Shown here: piece by piece, positions 27,933-37,259 of the stretch
How the letters are laid out: each line of letters starts with the position of its first letter
Position numbering within the stretch: position 1 is the first letter of the stretch
Assembly: GCF_003335505.1 (NCBI RefSeq)
Contig: NZ_QPEX01000046.1
Span: forward strand, 372,001 to 436,000
Direction: 5' to 3'
Length of the DNA stretch: 64,000 nucleotides
Source: Bremerella cremea
GTDB lineage: Bacteria; Planctomycetota; Planctomycetia; Pirellulales; Pirellulaceae
The notes under the pieces: model-generated
Database searches by the model: none
Told to the model about the DNA's origin: nothing
Seen by the model: the letters and a program-made list of their open reading frames with translations, nothing else
Made by a program: the position numbers and the translations under genes

Positions 27933-29021
27933 CTACGCCTCGTGCTCGTCTTGGTTCGGAAATCGGATCTTTAACGTGGGCGGTCCGGCCGTGGGGTCGT
28001 CCGCATCGGCATCGGTCGGCACGTGGCCGACCATATCCGTAACATCCAACATACCAAGCGGGCGTCCTTCGTGGTCGATGACCGGAAGTTCGCTGATTTT
28101 GTCATCGGCCAGGCGATTGAGGGCCGCCTGAAAGCGAGTGCCGATCGTGGTGGTCTTGGGGCGACGGGTCATCACGCTGGCAATCGAGCGTTCGATGTCG
28201 ACTGCTTCGTCTTGTTCAAATAGCCGGGCCAGGTCACTGTCGGTAAAAATGCCCGAGAGCCGTCCTTCCCGGTCGGTCAGCATCACGGCTCCAGTCCGCC
28301 GGCCAGCGACACGGACCGTACGAAAGACTTCGCGGATGGTTAGCTGATCGGAGGCGACACGACACTGGGCCAAGGGCCGCATCTTCTCTTCGACAAATGC
28401 CAACCGGCGTCCTAAGCTGCCGCCAGGGTGGTAGCGGGCAAAGTCTTCTGGGCGGAAGCCACGCTGCTGGCTGACGGTCATCGCCAAGGCATCCCCCATC
28501 GCTAACATCGCAGCAGTACTAGCCGTGGGGGCAAGATTCAGTGGGCAGGCCTCGGTGATGCCCCCCAGTTCGAGCACGACCTTGGCCGCCTTACCTAGGG
28601 TGTTCTGGGCGGAAGAGGTGATCGCCACGATCGGGGCGCCCAGCCCTTGGATCATCGGCAGCAACCGCACAATCTCTTCCGTCTCGCCACTTTGCGAAAG
28701 CATCAGCACGATGTCTTGATCCCCGACGCGGCCCAAGTCGCCGTGAATGGCCTCGGCCGGGTGGAGGAAGTGGCTTCGGGTTCCGGTCGATGCCAGCGTG
28801 GCGGCCAGCTTCGTCCCGACATGTCCCGCCTTGCCGATGCCACACACTACGACATCTCCCCGACAATGCAGCACCATTTCAACCGCCGACGCGAACCGAT
28901 CGTCCAGCGTCTCGGCAACACGCAGCATCACCTCGGCCTCGTGCCGGATGGTCGACTGCCCTTGGGCAATCCAACGCGTCCGCGCGAGAGAAGTTTCTTC
29001 CTGGCGAATCGGAGAACTCAT
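27933..29021 (-). CDS. kdsD: Arabinose 5-phosphate isomerase (KpsF/GutQ family)
   Basis: 362 residues from ATG at 29021, preceded by AAGGAAG; an upstream ATG at 29078 adds 19 residues and is less likely. Converts ribulose 5-phosphate to arabinose 5-phosphate, the first committed KDO step. SIS domain about 35-190 (GIGKAGHVGTKLAATLAS, SQSGETEEIVRL), then two CBS domains about 205-340 (VMTRRPKTTTIG, ELPVIDHEGRPLGMLDVTD). First gene of kdsD-kdsC-giant protein. Confidence 0.93.
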   Translation of the reverse strand: MSSPIRQEETSLARTRWIAQGQSTIRHEAEVMLRVAETLDDRFASAVEMVLHCRGDVVVCGIGKAGHVGTKLAATLASTGTRSHFLHPAEAIHGDLGRVGDQDIVLMLSQSGETEEIVRLLPMIQGLGAPIVAITSSAQNTLGKAAKVVLELGGITEACPLNLAPTASTAAMLAMGDALAMTVSQQRGFRPEDFARYHPGGSLGRRLAFVEEKMRPLAQCRVASDQLTIREVFRTVRVAGRRTGAVMLTDREGRLSGIFTDSDLARLFEQDEAVDIERSIASVMTRRPKTTTIGTRFQAALNRLADDKISELPVIDHEGRPLGMLDVTDMVGHVPTDADADDPTAGPPTLKIRFPNQDEHEA

Positions 29022-29407
29022 GACGTTCGTCTTCCTTGACTTGGCCACTTCATTGGGGGGAATGCGGGAACAAAGCAAACCTGAGCGGGGCGATTCTACG
29101 AGTTTTTGCCAAACACCTCAACAGAAACCGGGCTGGATCAAAATGATTCATTTTGAGACAAGAGTTCTCAGATCGACATACCGAACCGCGCGAAAGTCAA
29201 GCTTCCGCAGGAAAATATTGCGGCAAAAAGTCTTTTAGCCACAACAGGTTATATCGAATAGCAGGGTAATCTTGCGATTTTGTTCGAATCTGGCTTGGGG
29301 TTTGCTTAGTTAAACTTTTGGCAGAAGAGGCGAACGAACCAACCATAGCGCGCGTCAAAACAATTGGCGAAACCCTCGCTAGCCATACCGATTTGAGGGA
29401 CCGATCG

Positions 29408-31345
29408 ATGACAGAGTTATCTAAATTGGGTCCGTTTGCCCTTGAGAACCGTCTCGGGAACGACCAAAACAGCCACGTGTTTCATGGCTTTCATTTGAAA
29501 CAAAAGCGTCAGGCAGTTGTCTGTATCTTGCCAGAACGCTATGCCGAAAATCCACGAGCTCGTCGCCGCTTGGAAAAGCGGAGCCGACAGCTAATGAAGA
29601 TGAACCATCCCAACATCGTGCGGTACCATGGTGCCGGGATCGATCAAGGGATTCCGTTTTTCGCGCTCGACTACGTCGACGGCATTAGCCTACAGCAATA
29701 CCTCAAGCAACATGGTCCGCTTCCGTGGGAAACGGTGGTCGAGATCGGTCTGCAGGTTTGCGGTGCCCTAAGTGCCGCCCATCATCTGAACATTCACCAT
29801 CTTGATGTGCGGCCAGCCCACATCTTGCTATCCGGCGACGGCCTGACCGATCCGCGTAAGCCGCTCAAGGTGCAAATCACTAGCTTCTGGGCCGATCCGC
29901 GGTGGCGACGATCGTCGCTGCTGTTGTTCCCGAAGGACCGCCAGCAGTACCTTTCGCCCGAGCAATTTGAAGATCCGCAGTATGTCGACGACGCCAGCGA
30001 TATCTTCTCGCTTGGCTGCGTGCTGTACGAGATGATCACCGGCAAGCTTCCTTTCGACCCGCTCGCAAGCGGCGAAGAGCGTTGGAAGCAACCTGAACGC
30101 CCCGCTTCACTGGAACTTGACTGTCCAGTCTGGCTCGACCGCGTTGTGATGCGGATGATCGAAGTGTTGCCTGACCGTCGTCCGGCAGACATCGATGCCG
30201 TTGCCGCTGGCCTGCAGGAATCGCAAGAAGCGGTCGCACGTGGAATGAGTGCCATCGAACATGCGTTAGCAGGCAACAACGGACGAGAAAGCATCATCGA
30301 TATCGGTATCGACCGAACAGAAGCCGAAAAGCTGATGCACAAGCCACGCTATTACGAGCCAAGCACCCTGTTTAACAGCCGAATCTTGCTGGGCCTGGCC
30401 TTGATCGTGGTGATTGGCTTGGTCGTGTTCGCCCTTCGTCCTTTGTCGGACGAGCAGCTTTACGAACGAGCCACCCCACTGGTCGACTCGCGCGAGAGCT
30501 TAAACTGGCGCCTGGCGGAAGAGAAGTATCTGCAGCCGCTAATCGATCGCTATCCCGATAGCCCGTACGCCGCGAAAGCTCAAAGCGATATCGACATGAT
30601 CCAAATGGCTCGGGCGGAATCACGCCTGCAAAACAGCCTGACTAAACGCGAGTTCGACAACCCTGCCGAACAGCACTTGGCTGGGGCTCGGGCCTTGGAA
30701 GCCAACGGCAACCATTTAGGTGCTTGGTACCAGTTCGACAAGATGGTTCAGGAACTTCCGGAAACCCCAGAGAACCGTCCTTACCGATTGATCGCTCAAC
30801 GGGAAATCCAACGTTTGCAAGGTCTGCGACTTCGCAAAGGGGTCGATAAGGTTTTGTCCGTAACGATTAACGACTACGTAAGCCAAGCCGAAGACATGAT
30901 CTTGACCGGCCAAGAGCAAGAAGGACGCGAGATTTTCCGCCGAATTCATTCGCTTTACCAGTCTTACCCTGACGCCAAGGGAGCCGTTGACATGGCGACC
31001 GATATCTTGGCAAAGCCAATTGCCAGCGAGAAGAGTAAGGAAGCTGCCACCAAGACGAAAACGGCTCAAACTCAGCCTACGCAAGAGGTTCGCAAACAAC
31101 CTCTGGCCGAAACGGAAAGCCCTCGTGATCCGATGGCCGCAACCGTTGAGGAGGTCCAAACCGAGTCGGCAACCGTAGAAGAACAGATGGTTGAGCAGGA
31201 AGCGGCGACTGGCGACTCGGAAGAGATGCCGATTGAAGAAGCAACGCTCGAGAACACACCTGACGAGCCAATGCCTGAGCAAGTGCGACCGCCCTTGTTC
31301 CCGGATTCGCCAATTTTGCCGGGTGATAAGTCAGGGCAGCCCTAG
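29408..31345 (+). CDS. Membrane-anchored Ser/Thr kinase-like protein, probable pseudokinase
   Basis: 645 residues from ATG at 29408 (GAGGGA upstream); a TTG reading from 29318 adds 30. Kinase fold spans about 8-275, with retained YLSPEQF and SDIFSLGCVLYEMITGKLPF. Catalytic parts are degenerate: the ATP loop GNDQNSHV lacks the glycines; the VAIK Lys is Cys39; HRDLKPxN reads HLDVRPAH, so catalytic Asp133 stays but Asn becomes His138; DFG is SFW (159-161). A transmembrane helix lies near 320-342, then a helical, TPR-like segment (360-530) and an acidic Pro/Glu-rich tail. Likely a scaffold or ligand sensor rather than an active kinase (inference). Confidence 0.85.
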   Translation: MTELSKLGPFALENRLGNDQNSHVFHGFHLKQKRQAVVCILPERYAENPRARRRLEKRSRQLMKMNHPNIVRYHGAGIDQGIPFFALDYVDGISLQQYLKQHGPLPWETVVEIGLQVCGALSAAHHLNIHHLDVRPAHILLSGDGLTDPRKPLKVQITSFWADPRWRRSSLLLFPKDRQQYLSPEQFEDPQYVDDASDIFSLGCVLYEMITGKLPFDPLASGEERWKQPERPASLELDCPVWLDRVVMRMIEVLPDRRPADIDAVAAGLQESQEAVARGMSAIEHALAGNNGRESIIDIGIDRTEAEKLMHKPRYYEPSTLFNSRILLGLALIVVIGLVVFALRPLSDEQLYERATPLVDSRESLNWRLAEEKYLQPLIDRYPDSPYAAKAQSDIDMIQMARAESRLQNSLTKREFDNPAEQHLAGARALEANGNHLGAWYQFDKMVQELPETPENRPYRLIAQREIQRLQGLRLRKGVDKVLSVTINDYVSQAEDMILTGQEQEGREIFRRIHSLYQSYPDAKGAVDMATDILAKPIASEKSKEAATKTKTAQTQPTQEVRKQPLAETESPRDPMAATVEEVQTESATVEEQMVEQEAATGDSEEMPIEEATLENTPDEPMPEQVRPPLFPDSPILPGDKSGQP

Positions 31346-31388
31346 GCATCTCGCTTGGTTTTCCCCTTTTGCTAAACCAATTCCCTTC

Positions 31389-31421
31389 AAGAGCCCGGTA
31401 ACCTCGCGTTGCCGGGCTCTT
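31389..31421 (+). terminator. Rho-independent terminator
   Basis: Stem 31389-31398 with 31412-31421 (10 bp, extendable by a wobble), followed by T-rich TTTCC. Lies 44 bases past the kinase-like gene. Confidence 0.7.
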
Positions 31422-31596
31422 TCCGTTCTTGACGGTTATAGCGACCTTAGCAAATAGCCCCACCGCTGAAGTGGTAAATGGGCAAGCAATTTTCGGCTAA
31501 GCTGCTAGATCCAACATAGGGTTTAATATTCCCAAGTTTCGCGCACTTGGGGTCGCCCCAACCCGCCCTATACTTCTCTCGGAACAGACGCTTGTC

Positions 31597-32745
31597 ATGT
31601 TACGTGTTTTGGAAATAAATGAGCCGGAGGACCTTTCCCACGTCCGCGGCAATTGGCAGCGATTGTGGGAAGCCACGAAGGACGCGACCTTCTTTCAGAC
31701 GCTTGAGTGGCTGCTGATCTACTGGAAGCATTTCCGCGAAGACAAAAAACTGCGTGTATTGCTGGTCTTGGAAGACGAGCGGTTAGTAGGCGTAGTCCCG
31801 CTGGTCGTCGTGAACGAGCCAACCCGCTTGGGAAAAGTTCGCGTTCTGACTTATCCCTTGTCGGACTGGGGCTCTCACTTTAGCGTGCTGGCAGCAGAAC
31901 CACGCCAAACCTTGTATCGGGCACTTCGGCACTTGCAAGAGACGCCCCGCGACTGGGATATGCTCGACTTTCGTTGGCTGGATGAAGAAGACCTCGAACA
32001 CCACTTGACCGCCGGCGCTATGCAAGATGCCGGCTACACGGCCCATGAAGGCATCTGGGACGAAACCACCCTCATCGATTTCGAGGGAAACTGGGACGAC
32101 TACCTGCGTTCGCGCAGTCCTAAGTTGCGCTCGGATATTCGTCGTAACCTTAGGCGATACGAGAAAACGCAACGTATTAACTTCGAACGTTATCGTCCGC
32201 TAGGCAAACAGGCCGGCGACGATGATCCACGGTGGGATCTGTTCCACGAGGCCATGAATATCGCCGAACTAAGTTGGCAAGGGCATTCCACCACTGGTAC
32301 CACGATCTCGCATCGCACGATTCGTTCGTACATCAAAGACTGCCACATCGCAGCGGCCGAACTAGGCATGCTTGATCTGGCGATTCTGTATTTCGAGCAT
32401 CAACCAGCAGGCTTCTGCTACAACTACGTCGCCAATGGCCGTGTCTTTGGCCTTCGCAGAGGGGACGCTCCCGAAGGCCGGGCCCACGGCCTCGGCACGG
32501 TGCTCACCGCGATGCTGATCCGCGATAGTTTTACCCGAGGTGACAAGTCGCTCGACATGGGGCCAGGCTCGTTCGAAGCGAAACGCCGCTGGATGACACG
32601 CATCGCCAAGGTTGGCCGCATGACGCACTATCCTCTGACCGTACCGCGGATTCAGCTACTTCGTTTGAAGCATTGGTGGCAAGCATGCCGCGACCGAAAA
32701 TCTGGTCGTATCCCTAACAGCGAGCTGAATAGATTGGCCACGTAG
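31597..32745 (+). CDS. FemAB/CelD-like GNAT-fold acyltransferase
   Basis: 382 residues. Two GNAT-like halves. A FEGNWDDYLRSRSPKLRSDIRRNLRRYEK core is followed by the C-terminal LGMLDLAILYFEHQPAGFCYNYVANGRVFGLRRG, GLGTVLTAMLIRDSF and LDMGPGS. This matches the CelD/BcsL type linked to polysaccharide or lipid acylation. Substrate unknown; neighbours give no clue. No membrane segment. Confidence 0.75.
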   Translation: MLRVLEINEPEDLSHVRGNWQRLWEATKDATFFQTLEWLLIYWKHFREDKKLRVLLVLEDERLVGVVPLVVVNEPTRLGKVRVLTYPLSDWGSHFSVLAAEPRQTLYRALRHLQETPRDWDMLDFRWLDEEDLEHHLTAGAMQDAGYTAHEGIWDETTLIDFEGNWDDYLRSRSPKLRSDIRRNLRRYEKTQRINFERYRPLGKQAGDDDPRWDLFHEAMNIAELSWQGHSTTGTTISHRTIRSYIKDCHIAAAELGMLDLAILYFEHQPAGFCYNYVANGRVFGLRRGDAPEGRAHGLGTVLTAMLIRDSFTRGDKSLDMGPGSFEAKRRWMTRIAKVGRMTHYPLTVPRIQLLRLKHWWQACRDRKSGRIPNSELNRLAT

Positions 32746-33225
32746 CCGGTATTCCATGATCAATTGGATAATGGCTAGTCATCTGTTGCTGCAACGAATT
32801 TCTTGGGGCACGTCGCGGCAGATTTTAGCAGGAGAACGCTGTTTCGCACTCCTTCTTACTGAGAAAGAGTTCCTAACAAACTATCGACTAAGTTCTTCTG
32901 ACATTATGACGATTGCTGGTAACACTCGCGTATCAGAGAAATAGTCTGGCGGTAGTTACAGAAGAGAGAACATCTCCCGCTTTCACCCGCGACACAGAAA
33001 CAAGTGTCAAGAAACGAAACACGGCCGAAAGTCTTTATTACCACGAGGTAACCAGGGGCTTTCGACCGTCGCGCTTCGTTGGTCTGTATTCCTGATTGCT
33101 TTTACTGGCGATCAGGCTTTTATCCCGGAGGAGTAAGTTTCCTGGGGGATTACTTTTATTTGCTATTAGTAGTTTCGTAAGTACACGAGAAAGTTATTCC
33201 CACCCGACAAATCTTTTTCGCATTT
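32746..33225. other. Intergenic region, weak hairpin only
   Basis: About 480 bases between the acyltransferase and the convergent DUF1501 gene. A stem at 33091-33099/33108-33116 with a following short T-run could be a plus-strand terminator, 350 bases past the gene. The reading frames here look non-coding. Confidence 0.35.
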
Positions 33226-34497
33226 TTATGCGATCAGATCTTTGATCAACTTCCCGCCGTTGGCAATCTTCATCGGACGACCACTCTTGCTGGTGAAGGT
33301 GGTATCGAGCGAGATGCCCATGGCGCGAATCACGGTGGCCATCAAGTCTTCCGAGCTGTACGGTTCGGTTTCGACTGCGGTACCGTCCGAGCTGGTTTCG
33401 CCGATGGCTAAACCACCCTTGATACCGCCACCACCAACCACCGTGCTCCAACTACGAGCCCAGTGATCGCGACCAGTGTTGCCGTTGATGCGAGGTGTTC
33501 GGCTAAATTCGCCCATCCACACAATCGTGGTGCTTTCCAACAAGCCACGCTGCTTGAGGTCGGTCACGAGGGCACTCATGGCGCGGTCGAGGACCGGCAG
33601 TTTGTTGTCGGAAAGGGTAGTGAAGATGTTTTGATGGTTGTCCCAGCCACCCAGGTCAACTTCGACAAAAGGAACGCCAGCTTCCACCAAGCGGCGAGCC
33701 AGCAAGCAACCACGGCCGAAGCTATCGTTGCCGTACAGTTCCTTCATCTGTTCCGGCTCTTCGTTGACGCGGAAGGCCTTCATTTGTTCGCTCTTCATCA
33801 GCTTGACGGTCTTGTCGAGGATCTTGGCATGATCCACGGCAGCTGGACCGCGATTTTGGCTGACGAAACCACTTTCGATCATTTGCAACATGCCCAAACG
33901 ACTGGTCAACGTATCGTTGCCCCAGTTTTTTAGGCCGCCCAGGTTACGCACTTGGCCGTTGCTGCTGACGGTAAACGGAGCCCAAGACATGCCGAGGAAG
34001 CCAGGCCCGACGCTACCACCACCCACCGAAACGAACGGCGGAATTTCTAGGTCGCTACGTTCGGTCGCCATTTCATGAGCAATCACCGAACCGTAGCTAG
34101 GATGCTCGATGTTAGGGTTCGGAACATAGCCGGTGTGCATGTAGTAGCGACCACGACCATGATCTGCTTCCCGGGTGCTCATCGAACGAACGATCGAAAG
34201 TTCGTCCATGACCTGAGCAACTTTCGGCAGATGTTCGCTGATCTGCATGTCCCCCTTGGTGCTGATCGGACGGAACGGCCCACCGGTGTTCATGCCGGGC
34301 TTCAAGTCCCACAAGTCCATCGTGCTTGGGCCGCCACCCATCCAAAGCATGATGCAGCTTTTGCCCTGCTTCTTCAGCTCTTGTGCGTTGGCTTGAATGG
34401 CGTTGCCCATCATCAACGATGGAGCAACCATCGCGGAAGCCCCCGCCAAGTGAGACATGAAGTGACGTCGGGTCATACCTTCAGGGAGAAAGCTCAT
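33226..34497 (-). CDS. DUF1501 (sulfatase-like) Tat-exported protein
   Basis: 423 residues. Twin-arginine signal with TRRHFMSHLAGASAMVAP, so likely folded before export. DUF1501 proteins are remote relatives of alkaline phosphatase/sulfatase folds. Seen: MLWMGGGPSTMDLWD, GGWDNHQN, and the C-terminal WMGEFSRTPRINGNTGRDHWARSW. It follows a DUF1549/DUF1553 gene by 84 bases on the same strand, the classic planctomycete pair. Function of the pair is unproved; polysaccharide processing is often suggested. Confidence 0.9.
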   Translation of the reverse strand: MSFLPEGMTRRHFMSHLAGASAMVAPSLMMGNAIQANAQELKKQGKSCIMLWMGGGPSTMDLWDLKPGMNTGGPFRPISTKGDMQISEHLPKVAQVMDELSIVRSMSTREADHGRGRYYMHTGYVPNPNIEHPSYGSVIAHEMATERSDLEIPPFVSVGGGSVGPGFLGMSWAPFTVSSNGQVRNLGGLKNWGNDTLTSRLGMLQMIESGFVSQNRGPAAVDHAKILDKTVKLMKSEQMKAFRVNEEPEQMKELYGNDSFGRGCLLARRLVEAGVPFVEVDLGGWDNHQNIFTTLSDNKLPVLDRAMSALVTDLKQRGLLESTTIVWMGEFSRTPRINGNTGRDHWARSWSTVVGGGGIKGGLAIGETSSDGTAVETEPYSSEDLMATVIRAMGISLDTTFTSKSGRPMKIANGGKLIKDLIA

Positions 34498-34581
34498 CGA
34501 TAAGTTCCTTTGTATCTTAGGTGCCCGACGACTCGGGCCAGTGTTCGTGGTGATAACTGGTATTGAGTTCGGTCGACACGC

Positions 34582-36261
34582 TTAGTGATTCAGGATGAAC
34601 TCGTTGCTATTCAAAAGGGCCCAGAAAACATCTTGCAATGCCTTGGCGGTGTCTCCCTTATGAATACCAATCAAGTAGTTCGCGGCATCGACCTCTTTAC
34701 GGGTTGGTCGACGCGCGATCGTGGCCATGTAGAGGTGATTGATCGCTTCTTTTCCATCTTGGCCTTCGGCGGCCATTGTGTAGATGAAGCTGCCTGGCTT
34801 GGTGCTCACCGCATCCATCACCAGATCACCGTTAAACATCATCAAAGCCTGCGGAATGGTGCCGTTGAACGTCGTCGCTTCGTCCCCTTCGTCGGTTCCG
34901 AAAGCGGTGACGAACTGCTGCATCCATTCGCTCTTCTTCTTTTCTTGCTCTTCGTAGTTGCCCCGGGTTTTGTGGGCCTGGGTCGCGATGAGCAACGATT
35001 CGTACAATTGTTCGGCCTGCATCTGACGCAGATAAAAATGGCTGAACTTAGGTGGCTCGCCGACGGTGGGATCATCGAGGGCATTCCCCTTGGTAATCTT
35101 GCTCGACAAGCTGTAGGCTTCGCTTAGCGTGATCCAGCGAATCAACTGTTTCAGGTCGAAGCTGTTTTCGCGGAGCTCTTGCCCGAGATAGGTCAGCAGT
35201 TCGGGATGGGTCGGACGATTATGCGGGCCCATGTCGTCGACCGGCTTGGTAAAGCCATAGCCGAGGAAATGGCCCCAGTAGCGATTCACGATCGCTTCCT
35301 GCAAGTTGTCTGACCCGACAATAAACTTGGCTAGTTCATCACGACGATTGACTTGCGAAATACGGCCGCTGGTCGGAATCTTCTGGCCATCGAGAAATTC
35401 GGGGTAAGCAACCTTCAGCAAACCGTTGCGAAGTTCGTAATAGATTTCGGCGTTGTCGATGTTGCGACCTTCGCCCATGAAGTCGACATTGTTCAGCGTC
35501 ATGGCCCGCATGCCGTTGTTGGCATTGCCAGGCATTTGCCCACGCATGGCCCGCGTTTGCCGGAAGAAGGCGTTCATATTCCAGAACTTCTCTTGCTTCC
35601 ACTCGTTAAACGGGTGGTTATGGCACTGCGTGCATTGCACTTGAAGCCCTAGGAAGATCTGAGCCGTCTTGGCGGTCGCCTGAACACCGTCTTCGTCCAG
35701 CTTATCCATATAGAAGTTGACCGCACCGTTGAAACCTGGCATGCCGGGGGTATTGGCCCCAGTGGCACTGACAAGTTCCTCGACCATTTTGTCGTAATGC
35801 GTGTTGCGGGCGAACGTATCTCGCAAATACTTCTGCATGCCGGCGCGGCTGATTTGCGAGTTGTTAGCGGTTCCGCCATTGCGACCGATCAGCACATTCG
35901 TCCAAACGGTGGTCCAATTGCGGGCATACTCTTCGGTATACTTCTCGTCGAACAGCAGGCGATCAACGAGGTTTTTCTTTTTATCGCGAGAGCGATCACG
36001 CGAGAATTCGCTCAATTCATCAACCGAAGGTACCCGCCCCAAAACGTCCAAAAACAGGCGGCGAGCCCAAACGGTGTCCATTTCTTCTGGAGAAGGGGAG
36101 ATACCATAGTCTTCCCAGCCCTGGCGGATCTTCTCGTTGATGGTGGCAACCTGAGGGATCCCGTAATCCGCCGCTGTGGCGAATGCCCCAGAGGTCAAAA
36201 CACACACCATGCCTAAGAAAGTAGGAATGAGAGTGACGGGAGATAATTGCCATCGCAACAT
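34582..36261 (-). CDS. Secreted DUF1549/DUF1553 protein with CxxCH motif
   Basis: 559 residues from ATG at 36261, where a canonical signal peptide begins (MLRWQLSPVTLIPTFLGMV); the upstream reading to 36288 adds nine acidic residues and is less likely. Signal to about 33. DUF1549 about 40-240 with CTQCH at 210-214 (c-type heme-like). DUF1553 about 290-545, ending LLNSNEFILNH. Close paralogue of 1867-4053 but without the cytoplasmic/TM extension. Pairs with DUF1501 downstream. Confidence 0.92.
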   Translation of the reverse strand: MLRWQLSPVTLIPTFLGMVCVLTSGAFATAADYGIPQVATINEKIRQGWEDYGISPSPEEMDTVWARRLFLDVLGRVPSVDELSEFSRDRSRDKKKNLVDRLLFDEKYTEEYARNWTTVWTNVLIGRNGGTANNSQISRAGMQKYLRDTFARNTHYDKMVEELVSATGANTPGMPGFNGAVNFYMDKLDEDGVQATAKTAQIFLGLQVQCTQCHNHPFNEWKQEKFWNMNAFFRQTRAMRGQMPGNANNGMRAMTLNNVDFMGEGRNIDNAEIYYELRNGLLKVAYPEFLDGQKIPTSGRISQVNRRDELAKFIVGSDNLQEAIVNRYWGHFLGYGFTKPVDDMGPHNRPTHPELLTYLGQELRENSFDLKQLIRWITLSEAYSLSSKITKGNALDDPTVGEPPKFSHFYLRQMQAEQLYESLLIATQAHKTRGNYEEQEKKKSEWMQQFVTAFGTDEGDEATTFNGTIPQALMMFNGDLVMDAVSTKPGSFIYTMAAEGQDGKEAINHLYMATIARRPTRKEVDAANYLIGIHKGDTAKALQDVFWALLNSNEFILNH

Positions 36262-36661
36262 AAGGAATGCCTTTTCTGTTTCGATCATGGACTACGAAAA
36301 GCTTCGCAGGGTGCGTTTTCGCAAATTCCTACGAAATGGGTGTCCATTGCGAGTTACTCTTCTGACGAGACATTGCTACAATGTCGTAACTCACCTGGAT
36401 AAACGATGTGGTACTTTGAATGTACTCAGCGGATTTTCCGATTCGGCGGGATTTCTATCACTTTTTTCCGCAATGCGAAAAGTGAAGCCCCGTTATCTCT
36501 ATATTCCGCATGAAACGCGAAGTTTATTGCTGCTTTCCAACCGATTGTTTTTTTCAGTCATTTTCATTTTTTCGGTTTGGTATCGCGATTCGCAGCAGAT
36601 GACCCCCCACTCGGAGCGTAGCAAAATAGCACAGTGTTGCATTTCGCTACGCGCAAAATAA

Positions 36662-36699
36662 AACAGGCGAGTCATTTTTGAGAAATGAACTCGCCTGTT
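36662..36699 (-). terminator. Strong Rho-independent terminator on minus strand
   Basis: Stem of 11 bp plus 5 bp across one bulge, loop TTGAG. The minus-strand side is followed by TTTTATTTT; no plus-strand T-run. No minus-strand protein gene is upstream, which suggests it ends an RNA. Confidence 0.75.
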
Positions 36700-36885
36700 C
36701 TATTCGGGATGGAAGGGGGAGATCCTTCCAACACTTGCCTCTTATCATCCTTTCGGAGCGACCTTAACCCAATGCCTCTAAAGGATTAAGGCCAAAAACC
36801 GGTGTGCCTCTTCTTATTACCGGCCCCTGTTATCCAGGATCCTCTTCTCTGTTCCGACCCTGTCATCGTTTCCGTTAGGATGCTA
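36662..36885 (-). ncRNA. Candidate small RNA with minus-strand terminator
   Basis: Read on the minus strand from an AT-rich TATATA box (36888-36893) to a strong hairpin ending near 36662 and followed by U-rich TTTTATTTT. The hairpin is 36662-36672/36689-36699 (11 bp), extended by 36673-36677/36683-36687. Inside, a CCTTAA/TTAAGG stem and a GGAAGG/CCTTCC stem are visible. The motif AGAGGCA occurs three times (complements of 36736-36743, 36773-36780 and 36805-36812). No protein frame fits. 5' end and promoter are guesses. Confidence 0.4.
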
Positions 36886-37259
36886 GGTATATATGCAACA
36901 GGCGTGCCAAAAAAATGACTTACCAATGATTGGCTTGCTAATTAAATCCATCCACTGGGATACCGGTCCAATCCGACCAATGCACCACCCAATGTGACTG
37001 CGAAGCGATCGCCTGCGAATTGCTGCGTGCCTTCTCGGTCAGAGAAACCTATTTGTTTCCGTGGGGTTTCTATTTAGGTTGCCCCAGCATGTCGTTGCCG
37101 CAGCACAAGAGCCAGCGTTTTGGTGACTGCGGCGGCTACAGCCATAGAGGGGCGGGCCGCTAGTTTTTGCCGACGCGAGTCCCTAGACTGCATTTTAGTT
37201 GTGCAACCGAAAGGCCTTGGCAGCCTGGTAAGTAATTGTCGGATCGCGGAGAAGATGCT

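Larger units (their letters stand above)
36289..37235. other. Long non-coding stretch before the second ECF sigma
   Basis: About 950 bases. The left part (36290-36660) is AT-rich with T-runs; frames over it do not look like protein. The middle holds a strong minus-strand terminator and a folded region (see next entry). The right part leads to the sigma factor, with no clear promoter called. Confidence 0.4.

Noticed and set aside
29408-31345. Active Ser/Thr kinase
   Set aside because: Lys, DFG Asp and the loop Asn are all changed.
32756-32944. 62-codon reading frame
   Set aside because: No ribosome site and no protein-like pattern.
36176-36661. 161-codon plus-strand reading frame
   Set aside because: It starts inside the minus-strand DUF1549 gene and runs through AT-rich non-coding DNA.
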